A stretch of DNA of 64,000 nucleotides from Hyphomicrobiales bacterium (GCA_017305935.1 JAFKJU010000006.1:310001-374000), one strand, 5' to 3'; positions 43,592-53,127 are shown, counted from the first letter of the stretch. The notes: generated by a model not told the origin, from the letters alone. Translations and numbers: made by a program.

Positions 43592-44998
43592 TCATTGGCG
43601 GGGCAGGCGGACGACCACCGACAGGCCGCCAGCCGCGGCCGTTGCGAGCATGACGCTGCCGCCGGCCCCGTCCACCACTTCGCGAACGATGGCAAGCCCC
43701 AGGCCGCTGCCCTCGGCCTGCGTGCCCATGATGCGATAAAATCGCTCGAACACCTGCCCGCGTTCGCCTTCGGGAATGCCGGGGCCGGAATCTTCAACGG
43801 TCAGCACGACCTCGTCACCCTCGCAGCGCACGCCGACGGTGACCTCGCCGGGAGCCGGCGTGTAGCGCAAGGCGTTGTCGACGAGATTGACGATCATCTC
43901 GCGCAGCATGGCTCCGTCGCCGACGACGGGCGCCGGGCCTTTCACCTCCAGGCCGATGTCGATGTTCCGCCGCAACGCCTCCTCGGCATGTGCTTCCAGC
44001 ACCGCGCGCGCCGCCTCGGCCATGTCGATCCGCTCGGCGCGCGGCGCGCGACTGCCCGGCTCGGCGCGGGTCAGCGCCAGCAATTGCTCCGCCAGGCGAG
44101 AAGCATGCCGGGTACTGCGGGTCAGCGACTGCAGGGCTTCGGTGCGGCTTGCCGGATCGGTTTCGCGCGCGGCGACGGCGGCCTGCGTCATCAGCAGGGT
44201 CAACGGTGTGCGCAATTGATGGGCGGCATTGGCGACGAAGCGGCGCTGCGCCGCCATCTGCTTCTGGACGCGGTCCATGTAGTCGTTGAGCGCGTGGACG
44301 AGCGGACGCAACTCCATCTGCACGCTTGCGGGGTCGAAGGGCTCCAACCGCTCGCGCCGGCTGGCCAGCACCGCGTCGCGCAGCCGCAGCACCGGCCCAA
44401 GTCCCCTTTGAAGGCCGAGAAGCGTTACCAGCCCCGCCACGGCGACGAGGACGAACTGGTACATGAAATCGGATAGCCAAAGGCGGCGGCGCAACGCCTC
44501 CTCGCCATTGCGGGTGACCGCAACGACGACCTCGACCACGCCGTCTTCCCCCAGGCCGACGACCGGATGATCGATCGCCAGGGCGCGAATGTCCATGTCG
44601 CGAAAACGCATGTTCTGGCCGGCGCCGCGCCGGTCGGGCATGGCCAGTGTATCATAGCCGGCAACGATATTGCCCCACGGGGTCGCCACCCGGTAATAGA
44701 CGCGGTCGCCGTAGCCGGTGTTGAAGATTTCCAGCGCTGCGGGGGGAATGTCGACGGCGATCATTCCGCCGGCGTCGACACGCACGGCCTCCGCAATGAC
44801 GCGGGCGGAGCCGAGCAGCATGTTGTCGGTGACGATATCGGCGGTTTCCTGCGCCTGCTTGAGGCCGAGAAACAGGTTGACGCACAGCACGGCGGCAAGC
44901 GTCGCCGTGACCCAGGCCAGAAGCTGGGCGCGCAGGCTGAAGCGCAGCCCATTGAAAAGAGAATGCCGTTCGGCTGAAGATGGGAGCGCCATCGTCAA
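43592..44998 (-). CDS. Two-component sensor histidine kinase, TctE/QseC-like
   Basis: 468 residues. Membrane span near 25-45, a periplasmic sensor domain (about 46-170, 2CSK_N type), second span near 175-195, HAMP-like linker, then the dimerisation box NAAHQLRTPLTLL with the phospho-His near 259. ATP-binding boxes NLVDNALRYTP, DSGPGIPEGE and GSGLGLAIV follow. The start overlaps the response regulator stop by four bases. TctDE systems usually sense carboxylates and drive transporters. A link to the convergent importer is possible but not shown. Confidence 0.92.
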   Translation of the reverse strand: MTMALPSSAERHSLFNGLRFSLRAQLLAWVTATLAAVLCVNLFLGLKQAQETADIVTDNMLLGSARVIAEAVRVDAGGMIAVDIPPAALEIFNTGYGDRVYYRVATPWGNIVAGYDTLAMPDRRGAGQNMRFRDMDIRALAIDHPVVGLGEDGVVEVVVAVTRNGEEALRRRLWLSDFMYQFVLVAVAGLVTLLGLQRGLGPVLRLRDAVLASRRERLEPFDPASVQMELRPLVHALNDYMDRVQKQMAAQRRFVANAAHQLRTPLTLLMTQAAVAARETDPASRTEALQSLTRSTRHASRLAEQLLALTRAEPGSRAPRAERIDMAEAARAVLEAHAEEALRRNIDIGLEVKGPAPVVGDGAMLREMIVNLVDNALRYTPAPGEVTVGVRCEGDEVVLTVEDSGPGIPEGERGQVFERFYRIMGTQAEGSGLGLAIVREVVDGAGGSVMLATAAAGGLSVVVRLPRQ

Positions 44999-45660
44999 AC
45001 CGCCCTCAGCATGTATCCAAGGCCTCTCAACGTCGCGATCTGCACGGTCCCGCCCTCCAGCTTCTTGCGGACGCGATGCACGTAGATCTCGATGGCGCTC
45101 GGGTCGGGGTCGGCGTCGAAACCGAAGACGCTTTCGTGAAGCGCCGCCTTCGTCACCGTGGTCCCAGCCTTCATCATCATATATTCGAGAACCGAATGCT
45201 CGCGGGGCGTCAGTTGCAGCGGCTCGCCCTTGAGGGTGAATTGCCGCGTGGCCCCGTTCAGGACCAGGTCCCCCACTGCGATCTCGGGGCTGGCAAGGTC
45301 GTTTCCCCGGCGGATCAACGCGCGCAGGCGCGCCTCCAGCTCGGCGAGTTCGAACGGCTTGGCGAGGTAGTCGTCCGCGCCGGTGTCGAGCCCGGCCACG
45401 CGGCCGCCGAGCGAGGCATTGGCGGTGAGGATGATGACCGGCGTCTTGTTTCCGGCGCGGCGGATATGGCGCAGCAGCGTCATGCCGTCGACCTTCGGCA
45501 GCGAAAGATCGAGCACGACGGCGGCATAGTCCGCCACGGCAAGCAGATGCCCCGCCTCCTCGCCGTCATGCGCGACATCGACCGCGTAACGCGCCTGCAC
45601 CAGCGCCTTGGCCAGCCAGCTGGCGAGTTCGCGGTTGTCCTCCACGATCAGCAACCGCAT
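44995..45660 (-). CDS. OmpR-family response regulator, TctD-like
   Basis: 221 residues. Receiver domain with the acidic pocket near the N-terminus (IVEDN), phospho-Asp in AVVLDLSLPKVDG near residue 51 and the conserved Lys in DYLAKPFEL near 101. An OmpR winged helix (about 125-220) carries LTPREHSVLEYMM and the HRVRKKLEGG recognition region. Gene order (regulator then kinase, ATGA overlap) is that of tctD-tctE. Confidence 0.93.
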   Translation of the reverse strand: MRLLIVEDNRELASWLAKALVQARYAVDVAHDGEEAGHLLAVADYAAVVLDLSLPKVDGMTLLRHIRRAGNKTPVIILTANASLGGRVAGLDTGADDYLAKPFELAELEARLRALIRRGNDLASPEIAVGDLVLNGATRQFTLKGEPLQLTPREHSVLEYMMMKAGTTVTKAALHESVFGFDADPDPSAIEIYVHRVRKKLEGGTVQIATLRGLGYMLRAV

Positions 45661-45821
45661 CCGTCCCCGTCCCCTTGCGATTTAGCGCCTCCGCGCGAGG
45701 CTGCGCTTCTTTTTCGCATATTTCCGCTGCCGGAAGAAGCATGGCGCACCGTCATGCCGGCGGTCGGTCCCCCGGGGATCACATTCCCGTCCGCGCCCGA
45801 ACGGACGGTGCCCGCGACGGC

Positions 45822-46841
45822 CTAATCGACCCCGCCGATGATCGGCGGCACTTCGACCACGGAGAAGTCGCCTGCGCCGGAATCGATGATGCCGAAGACC
45901 GCCTCCAGCATTTTCGGCACGTCCTGCCGCGCCATCTCGATATGGTCGCCGAGCATGGCGACGAAAGGATCCCAGTCGAAGCAGCCGAGATGCGGCATGC
46001 CGTCGCTATAGTGGCCGGAATAGCGAATCCAGCGCATTACCCCTTCCAACGAAATCGTAGAATTGACGAACAAGCCGCGCGGCAGGGTGCTCGTCCGCGC
46101 GGCAAGCTGCCTCATGGCGTTTTCCGCCTTTTCCGGCGCATAGCCGCAGGCCTGTATCATGGCCTCGTCGACCGCAATGCCGGCCTCTGCATGGGCGTCG
46201 CGGAAACCGCGCACGCGCTCCATCGTGTTGTGGTCCGTGCCGCGGCCGCCGACGAAGAACAGCGGCGCCTTGACGCCGTATTCGCGCCGGCAATTGGCAA
46301 GCACCCGCCGCGTCAACTCCAGCGCGCCGCCATAATTGTCGGAGATCACCGAAGGCGCCCGCGCGCCCGGCAGGTCGAGGTTGATGGTGCGTACGCCCGC
46401 TCCGGCGCAGAGATCGGCAATGCGGTCGGGATCGGTCGCGCCCGTCGCGATCAGGCAATCGACCTGATAGGACAGCATCGTCCGCGCCGCCTCCACTTCC
46501 AGCTCCGGATCGCGCATCGTGCAGGTTATGATCGGGAAAAGACCGCGCTCGCGGGCTCGCACCTCGAACTGTTCGACGATGGAGCCGAAATAGCGGTTAT
46601 CGTATTTCGGCACGATCATGCCGATGATTTTCGAACGCTCGCGGCGCAGGACGCTTGCCTGCATGTTGACGGCGTAACCCTGCTCCTCCGCGAGCTTGGT
46701 GATCCTTTCCGCAAGCTTTGCGCTGATGCGCCGCTTCTTCCAATTGCCGTTGAGAACGGCGCTCACCGCGCTGGCGGATGTGCCGGCCAGCTCTGCCAGA
46801 TCATAGATGGTCGTCCTTTTCGCGGGCGTCGTGCGATTCAC
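45822..46841 (-). CDS. LacI-family transcriptional regulator
   Basis: 339 residues: LacI helix-turn-helix at the N-terminus (TIYDLAELAGTSASAVSAVL, about 11-30) and hinge, then a periplasmic-binding-protein-like sugar domain (KIIGMIVPKYDNRYF, GLFVNSTISLEGVMRWI). Divergent from the sugar ABC importer and pentitol genes. A 36-base near-perfect inverted repeat lies between them, so it is probably the repressor of that operon, released by the sugar or an intermediate. Confidence 0.9.
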   Translation of the reverse strand: MNRTTPAKRTTIYDLAELAGTSASAVSAVLNGNWKKRRISAKLAERITKLAEEQGYAVNMQASVLRRERSKIIGMIVPKYDNRYFGSIVEQFEVRARERGLFPIITCTMRDPELEVEAARTMLSYQVDCLIATGATDPDRIADLCAGAGVRTINLDLPGARAPSVISDNYGGALELTRRVLANCRREYGVKAPLFFVGGRGTDHNTMERVRGFRDAHAEAGIAVDEAMIQACGYAPEKAENAMRQLAARTSTLPRGLFVNSTISLEGVMRWIRYSGHYSDGMPHLGCFDWDPFVAMLGDHIEMARQDVPKMLEAVFGIIDSGAGDFSVVEVPPIIGGVD

Positions 46842-46899
46842 ATGTCATCTCCGTTTCGTGCGCCACCTTGACACCAATGGAGTTTGGTGGCAATTCATG

Positions 46900-46935
46900 C
46901 TTCATCGATTGAGCAAGCCTGCTCCATCGATGAAG
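46900..46935. promoter_or_regulatory. Large inverted repeat, candidate LacI-family operator
   Basis: Arms of 16 bases, CTTCATCGATTGAGCA (46900-46915) and TGCTCCATCGATGAAG (46920-46935), pair at 15 of 16 positions around AGCC. A TTGACA lies 27 bases before the first arm (46868-46873). The length could accommodate two regulator dimers or one extended site in the shared promoter. Confidence 0.65.
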
Positions 46936-47137
46936 TTGCCTAAACAGCAAGGCTGACCCATGGGAGGAGTCAGACGGAACATCGACGAACCGGACGTTGC
47001 GGCATCGCTGCGGCGAACGGTGATCTGCGTGCTCGAAGCGCGCGCAGGCGGTCGGTTCTGTCGCCCTTGGCGGCTTGAGGTCGCCGGCGAACGTGACTGC
47101 GAACATCAACCGTGCCAAATCAATGTGGAGGAACCCA

Positions 47138-48184
47138 ATGAAGACGCTTACCACCCTGCTCGCCTCGACCGGCCTCGTCCTGTCGCTCGGCGCCGCCGCT
47201 TCCGCCCAGGAAAATGCGACCGTCGCCTTCCTGATGCCCGACCAGGCCTCTACCCGTTACGAGCAGCACGACTATCCCGGCTTCAAGGCCGAGATGGAAA
47301 AGCTGTGCGCGTCCTGCACGGTGATCTACCAGAACGCCAATGCCGACGTCTCGCTCCAGCAGCAGCAGTTTAATTCCGTGATCGCCCAGGGCGCCAAGGT
47401 CATCGTTCTCGATCCCGTCGATTCCGCAGCCGCCGCAGCGCTTGTCGAGATCGCCCAGTCGCAGGACGTCAAGGTCATCGCCTATGACCGCCCGATCCCC
47501 GACAAGCCGGCCAACTATTACGTCTCCTTCGACAACCAGGGCATCGGCAAGGCCATCGCGCAATCGCTGGTCGATCACCTGAAGGCCAAGGGCGTTCCCG
47601 ATGGCGCAGGCGTGCTCGAGATCAACGGTTCCCCGACGGATGCGGCCGCCGGCCTCATTCGCGACGGTATCCATGAAGCGCTTTCCGCTTCGTCCTACAA
47701 GACGCTCGCCGAATTCGACACGCCGGAATGGGCGCCGCCCAAGGCGCAGGAATGGACCGCAGGCCAGATCACCCGCTTCGGCGACCAGATCAAGGGGATC
47801 GTCGCGGCCAACGACGGCACCGGCGGCGGCGCGATCGCGGCGCTGAAGGCCGCCGGCGTCAAGGACATGCCGCCGGTGACGGGCAACGACGCGACGATCG
47901 CCGCGCTGCAGCTCATCATCTCCGGCGACCAGTACAATACAATCTCCAAGCCTTCCGAAATCGTGGCTGCGGCTGCCGCCAAGGTCGCCGTCGCCCTGCT
48001 CAAGGGCGAGACGCCGGAAGCGACCCACAAGCTCTACGAGACGCCTTCGCAGCTTTTCGTTCCGGCGGTCGTGACGGCGGAGAACATCAAGGCCGAAATC
48101 TTCGACAAGGGCATCAACAAGCCTGAAGAAGTCTGCACCGGCGAATATGCCGACGGTTGCCGCAAGCTCGGCATCATCAAGTAA
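47138..48184 (+). CDS. Sugar ABC transporter substrate-binding protein (XylF/RbsB-like)
   Basis: 348 residues with a Sec signal (TLLASTGLVLSLGAAASAQE). The mature part has the pentose/hexose-binding fold: VAFLMPDQASTRYEQHDYPG, then AQGAKVIVLDPVDS and VSFDNQGIGKA. XylF-type, consistent with a pentose or pentitol. The start at 47138 follows GGAGGAA. First gene of the importer/pentitol operon. Confidence 0.92.
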   Translation: MKTLTTLLASTGLVLSLGAAASAQENATVAFLMPDQASTRYEQHDYPGFKAEMEKLCASCTVIYQNANADVSLQQQQFNSVIAQGAKVIVLDPVDSAAAAALVEIAQSQDVKVIAYDRPIPDKPANYYVSFDNQGIGKAIAQSLVDHLKAKGVPDGAGVLEINGSPTDAAAGLIRDGIHEALSASSYKTLAEFDTPEWAPPKAQEWTAGQITRFGDQIKGIVAANDGTGGGAIAALKAAGVKDMPPVTGNDATIAALQLIISGDQYNTISKPSEIVAAAAAKVAVALLKGETPEATHKLYETPSQLFVPAVVTAENIKAEIFDKGINKPEEVCTGEYADGCRKLGIIK

Positions 48185-48194
48185 AATCGCCGTC

Positions 48195-48225
48195 ATGTCC
48201 GGCCGCGCCTTTCGCGGCCGGACAT
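48195..48225 (+). other. Intercistronic hairpin after sugar-binding-protein gene
   Basis: Perfect 13-base arms ATGTCCGGCCGCG and CGCGGCCGGACAT, five-base loop, 10 bases after the binding-protein stop. No T-run, so read-through to the ATPase is expected at reduced level. Confidence 0.65.
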
Positions 48226-48253
48226 CCAGACCAGTCGAAAGGGGCCGAGGGCC

Positions 48254-49075
48254 ATGACAGCCACGCGTCAAACTGCTCCCGCCAAAGGCGAACCGGTGCT
48301 GCGCCTGCGCGGTGTATCCAAGAATTTCGGGGCCGTATCCGCGCTGACGGATATCGAGCTCGACGTCAAGGCCGGCGAGGTCGTCGCCCTCGTCGGCGAC
48401 AACGGCGCCGGCAAGTCGACGCTGGTCAAGGTGCTTGCCGGCGTTCACCAGCCCTCTTCCGGCACCATCGAGTTCTGCGGCCAGCAGGTTTCGCTCGACA
48501 GCCCCGCCGAGGCGCTGGGCATGGGCATCGCCACGGTTTTTCAGGATCTGGCGCTGTGCGAAAACCTGGATGTCGTCGCAAATCTCTTCCTCGGTCACGA
48601 ACTCTCGCCCTGGGCGCTCGATGAAGTCGCCATGGAAGTGCGCGCCTGGACGCTGCTGCGCGAGCTTGCCGCGCGCATCCCCTCCGTGCGCGAGCCGATC
48701 GCCTCGCTGTCGGGCGGCCAGCGCCAGACCGTCGCCATCGCCCGTTCGCTGCTGCTCAATCCGAGGCTCATCATGCTCGACGAGCCAACGGCAGCCCTCG
48801 GCGTCGCCCAGACGGCCGAAGTGCTGAACCTGATCGAGCGCGTGCGCGACCGCGGCCTCGGCGTCATCATCATCAGCCACAACATGGAGGACGTGCGCGC
48901 CGTTGCGGACCGCATCGTCGTTCTGCGTCTCGGCAAGAACAACGGCGTCTTCACGCCGGATTCGTCCAATCAGGAACTCGTTTCCGCAATTACCGGCGCC
49001 ACGGACAATTCCGTCTCGCGCCGTGCCGACCGCAAGGCCGGCCATGCGGCAGAAAGCCATGGGGGAGCAGCATGA
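48254..49075 (+). CDS. Sugar ABC transporter ATPase, single-domain (FrcA-like)
   Basis: 273 residues: Walker A GDNGAGKST near 55-63, Q-loop TVFQDLALCENLDV, signature LSGGQRQT near 155-162, Walker B LIMLDEPTAALG and switch His in IIISHNMEDV. It has one ATPase unit where RbsA/XylG have two, so it probably works as a homodimer like FrcA. The stop overlaps the permease start (ATGA). Confidence 0.92.
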   Translation: MTATRQTAPAKGEPVLRLRGVSKNFGAVSALTDIELDVKAGEVVALVGDNGAGKSTLVKVLAGVHQPSSGTIEFCGQQVSLDSPAEALGMGIATVFQDLALCENLDVVANLFLGHELSPWALDEVAMEVRAWTLLRELAARIPSVREPIASLSGGQRQTVAIARSLLLNPRLIMLDEPTAALGVAQTAEVLNLIERVRDRGLGVIIISHNMEDVRAVADRIVVLRLGKNNGVFTPDSSNQELVSAITGATDNSVSRRADRKAGHAAESHGGAA

Positions 49076-50316
49076 GCCAGAATTCGTCCCAGCCGATGCT
49101 GGACCGCAGCGACGAGCGCGTGCGTCACGACGACAGCCTCGCCGCCATGGCCAAGGGCTTCATCGACCGCGTGCGCTCCGGCGATCTCGGCATGCTGCCC
49201 GTCGCCGTCGGGCTCGTCGTCATCTCCATCGTATTCTCGGCGCTGAACCCGATCTTCCTCGCGCCCAACAACCTCGTGAACCTGCTGTTCGATTGCGCCA
49301 CCGTCGGCGTCATCTCGCTCGGCATCGTCTGCGTGCTGGTGCTCGGCGAAATCGACCTCTCCGTCGGATCGATGAGCGGTCTGGCGTCGGCCATGGTCGG
49401 CGTGCTCTGGGTCAACCAGGGCTGGCCGATCGTCGGCGCCGTGCTTGCCGCGCTGGTGGTCGGCGCGGGCGTCGGCCTCCTCTATGCGACGCTCTACAAC
49501 CGGCTGGGCATGCCGAGCTTCGTTGCCACGCTTGCCGGGCTGCTCGCCCTGCTGGGCATGCAGCTTTACATTCTCGGCCCCACCGGCTCGATCAACCTGC
49601 CTTACGCCTCGGCGCTGGTGCGTTTCGGCCAGATTCTGATCATGCCGGACTGGCTGTCCTACACGCTGGCCCTCGTGCCCGGCCTCGTCATGATCGGCAG
49701 GGGTCTGCAGACCCGCAAACAGCGCCTTGCCGCCAACCTGTCGGCCCAGCCGATGCGGGCGCTGATCCTCAAGGCCGTGGTGCTGACCGTGGCGCTGGAA
49801 GCGGCCGTCTTCTATCTCAATCTCGGCCGCGGCATTCCGTGGATGTTCGCCCTCTTCGTCGCACTCGCCGTCATCCTCAATTACGGGCTGACGCGCACCC
49901 AGTGGGGCCGCTCGATGTTCGCCGTCGGCGGCAACAAGGAGGCGGCGCGCCGCTCGGGCATCAATGTGCGCCGCATTTATATGAGCGCCTTCATGCTCTG
50001 CTCGACGCTCGCAGCACTTGGCGGCATCCTCTCGGCGTCGCGCCTCGCCTCCTCCAGCCAGCAGGCCGGCACCGGCGACGTCAATCTCAACGCGATCGCC
50101 GCGGCCGTGATCGGCGGCACCAGCCTCTTCGGCGGTCGTGGCAGCGCCTATTCGGCCCTGCTCGGCATCATCGTCATCCAGGCGATCTCGAACGGCCTGA
50201 CGCTGCTCAACCTGTCGTCCTCGCTGCGTTACATGATCACCGGCGGCGTCCTCGCAATCGCCGTCATCGTCGACTCGCTCGCCCGTCGCTCCCGCGTCAG
50301 CCACGGCCGCGCCTAA
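49072..50316 (+). CDS. Sugar ABC transporter permease (XylH-like)
   Basis: 414 residues, about ten hydrophobic spans. It has the XylH-type pattern: NPIFLAPNNLVNLLFDCATV, VLGEIDLSVGSMSGL, then TRTQWGRSMFAVGGNKEAARRSGI (docking loop) and AVIGGTSLFGGRG. Length fits XylH rather than the shorter RbsC. Translationally coupled to the ATPase gene. Confidence 0.92.
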   Translation: MSQNSSQPMLDRSDERVRHDDSLAAMAKGFIDRVRSGDLGMLPVAVGLVVISIVFSALNPIFLAPNNLVNLLFDCATVGVISLGIVCVLVLGEIDLSVGSMSGLASAMVGVLWVNQGWPIVGAVLAALVVGAGVGLLYATLYNRLGMPSFVATLAGLLALLGMQLYILGPTGSINLPYASALVRFGQILIMPDWLSYTLALVPGLVMIGRGLQTRKQRLAANLSAQPMRALILKAVVLTVALEAAVFYLNLGRGIPWMFALFVALAVILNYGLTRTQWGRSMFAVGGNKEAARRSGINVRRIYMSAFMLCSTLAALGGILSASRLASSSQQAGTGDVNLNAIAAAVIGGTSLFGGRGSAYSALLGIIVIQAISNGLTLLNLSSSLRYMITGGVLAIAVIVDSLARRSRVSHGRA

Positions 50317-50340
50317 CCAGACTGGAATGGAGTTCAAACC

Positions 50341-51069
50341 ATGGCTGACCTCATGAACGGCAAGATCGCCGCCATTACGGGCGCCGCCTCCGGCATCGGC
50401 CTCGAATGCGCCAAAACCCTGATCGCAGAAGGCGCGAAGGTGGTTCTCGTCGACCGCGCACAGGACAAGCTCGAACAGCTCTGCGGCGAACTTGGCCCCA
50501 ACGCGCTGCCGCTCGTCGTCGATCTGCTGAAGCCATCCGACGTCTCGGGCATGCTGGCGCGCATCCTCGACATCGCCGGCGGGCTCGACGTCTTCCACGC
50601 CAATGCCGGCGCCTATATCGGCGGTCCCGTGGCCGAAGGCGATCCGGATGCCTGGGACCGGATGCTGAACCTCAATATCAATGCGGCCTTCCGCTCGGTT
50701 CATGCAGTTCTGCCCTACATGATCGAAAAGAAAACCGGCGATATCCTCTTCACCTCGTCGATCGCCGGCGTCGTGCCCGTCGTCTGGGAGCCGATCTACA
50801 CGGCCTCGAAATTCGCGGTGCAGGCTTTCGTGCATTCGACGCGTCGGCAGGTGGCGCAGCATGGCGTGCGCGTCGGCGCTGTTCTGCCCGGACCGGTGGT
50901 CACCGCATTGCTCGACGACTGGCCGAAGGAAAAGATGGACGAGGCGCTGGCGAACGGCAGCCTGATGCAGCCGAAGGAGGTGGCGGATGCCGTTCTCTTC
51001 ATGCTCACCCGGCCGCGCAACGTCACGATCCGCGATCTCGTCATCCTGCCCAACAGCGTCGATCTCTAG
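50341..51069 (+). CDS. Short-chain dehydrogenase, ribitol 2-dehydrogenase-like
   Basis: 242 residues with SDR motifs: [15 protein letters not shown] at 13-27, the variant HANAG (in place of NNAG) near 82-86, [10 protein letters not shown] and YTASKFAV with catalytic Tyr and Lys. The [16 protein letters not shown] segment resembles RbtD-type ribitol dehydrogenases, which make D-ribulose. It sits between a pentose-type importer and a ribulokinase-like gene, which supports that role. Other pentitols remain possible. Confidence 0.83.
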   Translation: MADLMNGKIAAITGAASGIGLECAKTLIAEGAKVVLVDRAQDKLEQLCGELGPNALPLVVDLLKPSDVSGMLARILDIAGGLDVFHANAGAYIGGPVAEGDPDAWDRMLNLNINAAFRSVHAVLPYMIEKKTGDILFTSSIAGVVPVVWEPIYTASKFAVQAFVHSTRRQVAQHGVRVGAVLPGPVVTALLDDWPKEKMDEALANGSLMQPKEVADAVLFMLTRPRNVTIRDLVILPNSVDL

Positions 51070-51105
51070 AGCATTTCCGTCTCTCCCGGATATGTTACAG
51101 AGGCC

Positions 51106-51132
51106 GGGCAAACGGCCTGGCGCCGTTTGCCC
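51106..51132 (+). other. Hairpin between dehydrogenase and kinase genes
   Basis: Perfect 11-base arms GGGCAAACGGC and GCCGTTTGCCC with loop CTGGC in the 93-base gap. No T-run. May stabilise the upstream mRNA or tune kinase expression. Confidence 0.45.
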
Positions 51133-51162
51133 ATGTCATTTCTCCTTGAAGGCAATGGTCCC

Positions 51163-52794
51163 ATGAACACTTCAGTCACCGCAGGGTCCACAGGCGCCGG
51201 ACCCTATCTGATCGGCGTCGATGTCGGCACGGGCAGCGCCAGAGCCGGTCTCTTCGATCTCTCGGGCCGGATGCTGGCCTCGGCAAAACGCGACATTTCG
51301 CTGTTTCGCGGGCCGGGCGCGATGGTGGAGCAATCGAGCACCGAGATCTGGGCCGCCGTCTGCGCCTCGGTGCGCGAGGCGATGCACAAGGCCGCCGTCG
51401 CGCCGGAGGCCGTCGCCGGCATCGGTTTCGATGCAACCTGCTCGCTCGTGGTACTTGGAGAAAAAGGCAAGCCGCTGCCGGTCGGTCCATCAGAAGATCC
51501 GGAGCGCGACATCATCGTCTGGATGGACCATCGGGCGGTGGATCAGGTCGAGCGCATCAATGCCGGCGGATACGACGTTCTGCGCTATGTCGGCGGCATC
51601 ATCTCGCCGGAGATGGAAACGCCGAAACTGCTGTGGCTGAAGGAAAACCGGCAGCAGGTCTTCGATGCCGCCTGGCAATTCTTCGACCTCGCCGATTTCC
51701 TGACCTGGCGCTCGACCGGTGACCTCGCCCGCTCCACCTGCACCGTCACCTGCAAATGGACCTATCTTGCCCATGAAAAACGCTGGGATCCGGGCTATTT
51801 CCACGGCATCGGCCTCGGCATGCTCGCGGACGAGGATTTCGCACGCATCGGCCAGCATGTCGTCGAGCCCGGCACGCCGCTCGGCGAGGGACTGACGCAG
51901 CAGGCGGCGGCCGAACTCGGCCTTGTCGCGGGCACGCCAGTTGCCGCCGGGATGATCGATGCCCATGCGGGCGGCATCGGCACGGTCGGCGTCGACGGCC
52001 CGCCGGAAAACAATCTCGGTTACGTCTTCGGAACCTCCTCCTGCACCATGACCTCCACCCATGAGCCGGTATTCGTGCCGGGCGTCTGGGGGCCGTATTT
52101 CTCCGCCATGGTGCCGGGCATGTGGCTCAACGAGGGCGGGCAGTCGGCCGCAGGCGCGGCTATCGAGCAGCTTCTCTCCTTCCACCCGGCGGCGGGCGAA
52201 GCGGGGGAACTGGCAAAAGCGCGCGGTCTGTCGCTACCAGTCTTGCTGGCGGAGCTGGCCGTGGAAAAAGCCGGCGGATTCTCCGAGGCAGCAAGGCTCG
52301 CGGATGGCTTGCATATCGTGCCGGAATTCCTCGGCAACCGCGCGCCCTTTGCCGACCCGCATGCCCGCGCGGCCATCGTCGGCCTCGGCATGGAACGGGA
52401 TATCGGCAATCTCGTCGCCCTCTACATCGCCGGCCTTTGCGGCATCGGTTACGGCCTGCGCCAGATCATCGATGTGCAGGCGGCCGCCGGCGCGCCGATC
52501 GACAGGATCGTGATCAGCGGCGGCGCCGGCCAGCTCGATCTCGTGCGCCAGCTTCTCGCCGATGCCACGGGCAAGCCGCTTCTCGCCACCCGGTCGGAGG
52601 AGCCGGTGCTGCTCGGGGCCGCCATTCTCGGCAGCGTCGCCGGCGGGGTTTTCCCGGATATGCGCGCCGCCATGGCCGCCCTGTCCGCGACCGATCGCAC
52701 ATACCGGCCCGCCGGCAGCGAAACCGCCGCCCTGCATGCCAAACGGTATGATGCCTTCCAGCGGCTACAGACCCTGGCCCGCGAAATCCGCTAG
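51163..52794 (+). CDS. FGGY-family pentulose kinase (ribulokinase-like)
   Basis: 543 residues, the size of FGGY ribulokinases: phosphate loop GVDVGTGSARAGLFD near the N-terminus, GFDATCSLVVL, the YVFGTSSCTMTST stretch and the C-terminal ISGGAGQLDLVRQLLADATG. With the ribitol-dehydrogenase-like enzyme it would convert ribitol to D-ribulose and then D-ribulose 5-phosphate for the pentose phosphate pathway. ATG 51163 is used since the N-terminal loop follows soon after; ATG 51133 lies inside the hairpin. Confidence 0.87.
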   Translation: MNTSVTAGSTGAGPYLIGVDVGTGSARAGLFDLSGRMLASAKRDISLFRGPGAMVEQSSTEIWAAVCASVREAMHKAAVAPEAVAGIGFDATCSLVVLGEKGKPLPVGPSEDPERDIIVWMDHRAVDQVERINAGGYDVLRYVGGIISPEMETPKLLWLKENRQQVFDAAWQFFDLADFLTWRSTGDLARSTCTVTCKWTYLAHEKRWDPGYFHGIGLGMLADEDFARIGQHVVEPGTPLGEGLTQQAAAELGLVAGTPVAAGMIDAHAGGIGTVGVDGPPENNLGYVFGTSSCTMTSTHEPVFVPGVWGPYFSAMVPGMWLNEGGQSAAGAAIEQLLSFHPAAGEAGELAKARGLSLPVLLAELAVEKAGGFSEAARLADGLHIVPEFLGNRAPFADPHARAAIVGLGMERDIGNLVALYIAGLCGIGYGLRQIIDVQAAAGAPIDRIVISGGAGQLDLVRQLLADATGKPLLATRSEEPVLLGAAILGSVAGGVFPDMRAAMAALSATDRTYRPAGSETAALHAKRYDAFQRLQTLAREIR

Positions 52795-52830
52795 ACCCTG
52801 TTCGAGGACATAGGTCTGGTTCGGTCTTCG

Positions 52831-52856
52831 GGAGGCAGCGAGCTGCCTCCTTTCCC
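52831..52856 (+). terminator. Rho-independent-like terminator of the pentitol operon
   Basis: Perfect arms GGAGGCAG and CTGCCTCC with loop CGAG, followed by TTTCCC, 36 bases after the kinase stop. Confidence 0.7.
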
Positions 52857-53127
52857 CTGAATGAAAGGTCGCATGCCACAGCGTCCTCAAGCGGCGGCGG
52901 CTGTTTCCGGTGCGGGTTGTTCAGCGACAGCGCCCGCGATGCAGGGAACCTGCTGCCGCGATATGCGACAGACCACATCTTCTTATCCGACAAATTCAGA
53001 ATCCGGTTTCCAGTCGACCTGCGCATGGCGCCGGCGGCCGGCGCCGTCGCTTCGACAGGATCAATTTCATCTCTCCAGACATGCTTCCCAATCATGCACG
53101 ACGACATCGGCCACAATCAGCTAAAAA

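Noticed and set aside
47120-51111. Long minus-strand frames (646 and 713 codons) opposite the sugar importer and SDR genes
   Set aside because: Antisense shadows in high-GC sequence; the plus-strand genes carry every recognisable domain.
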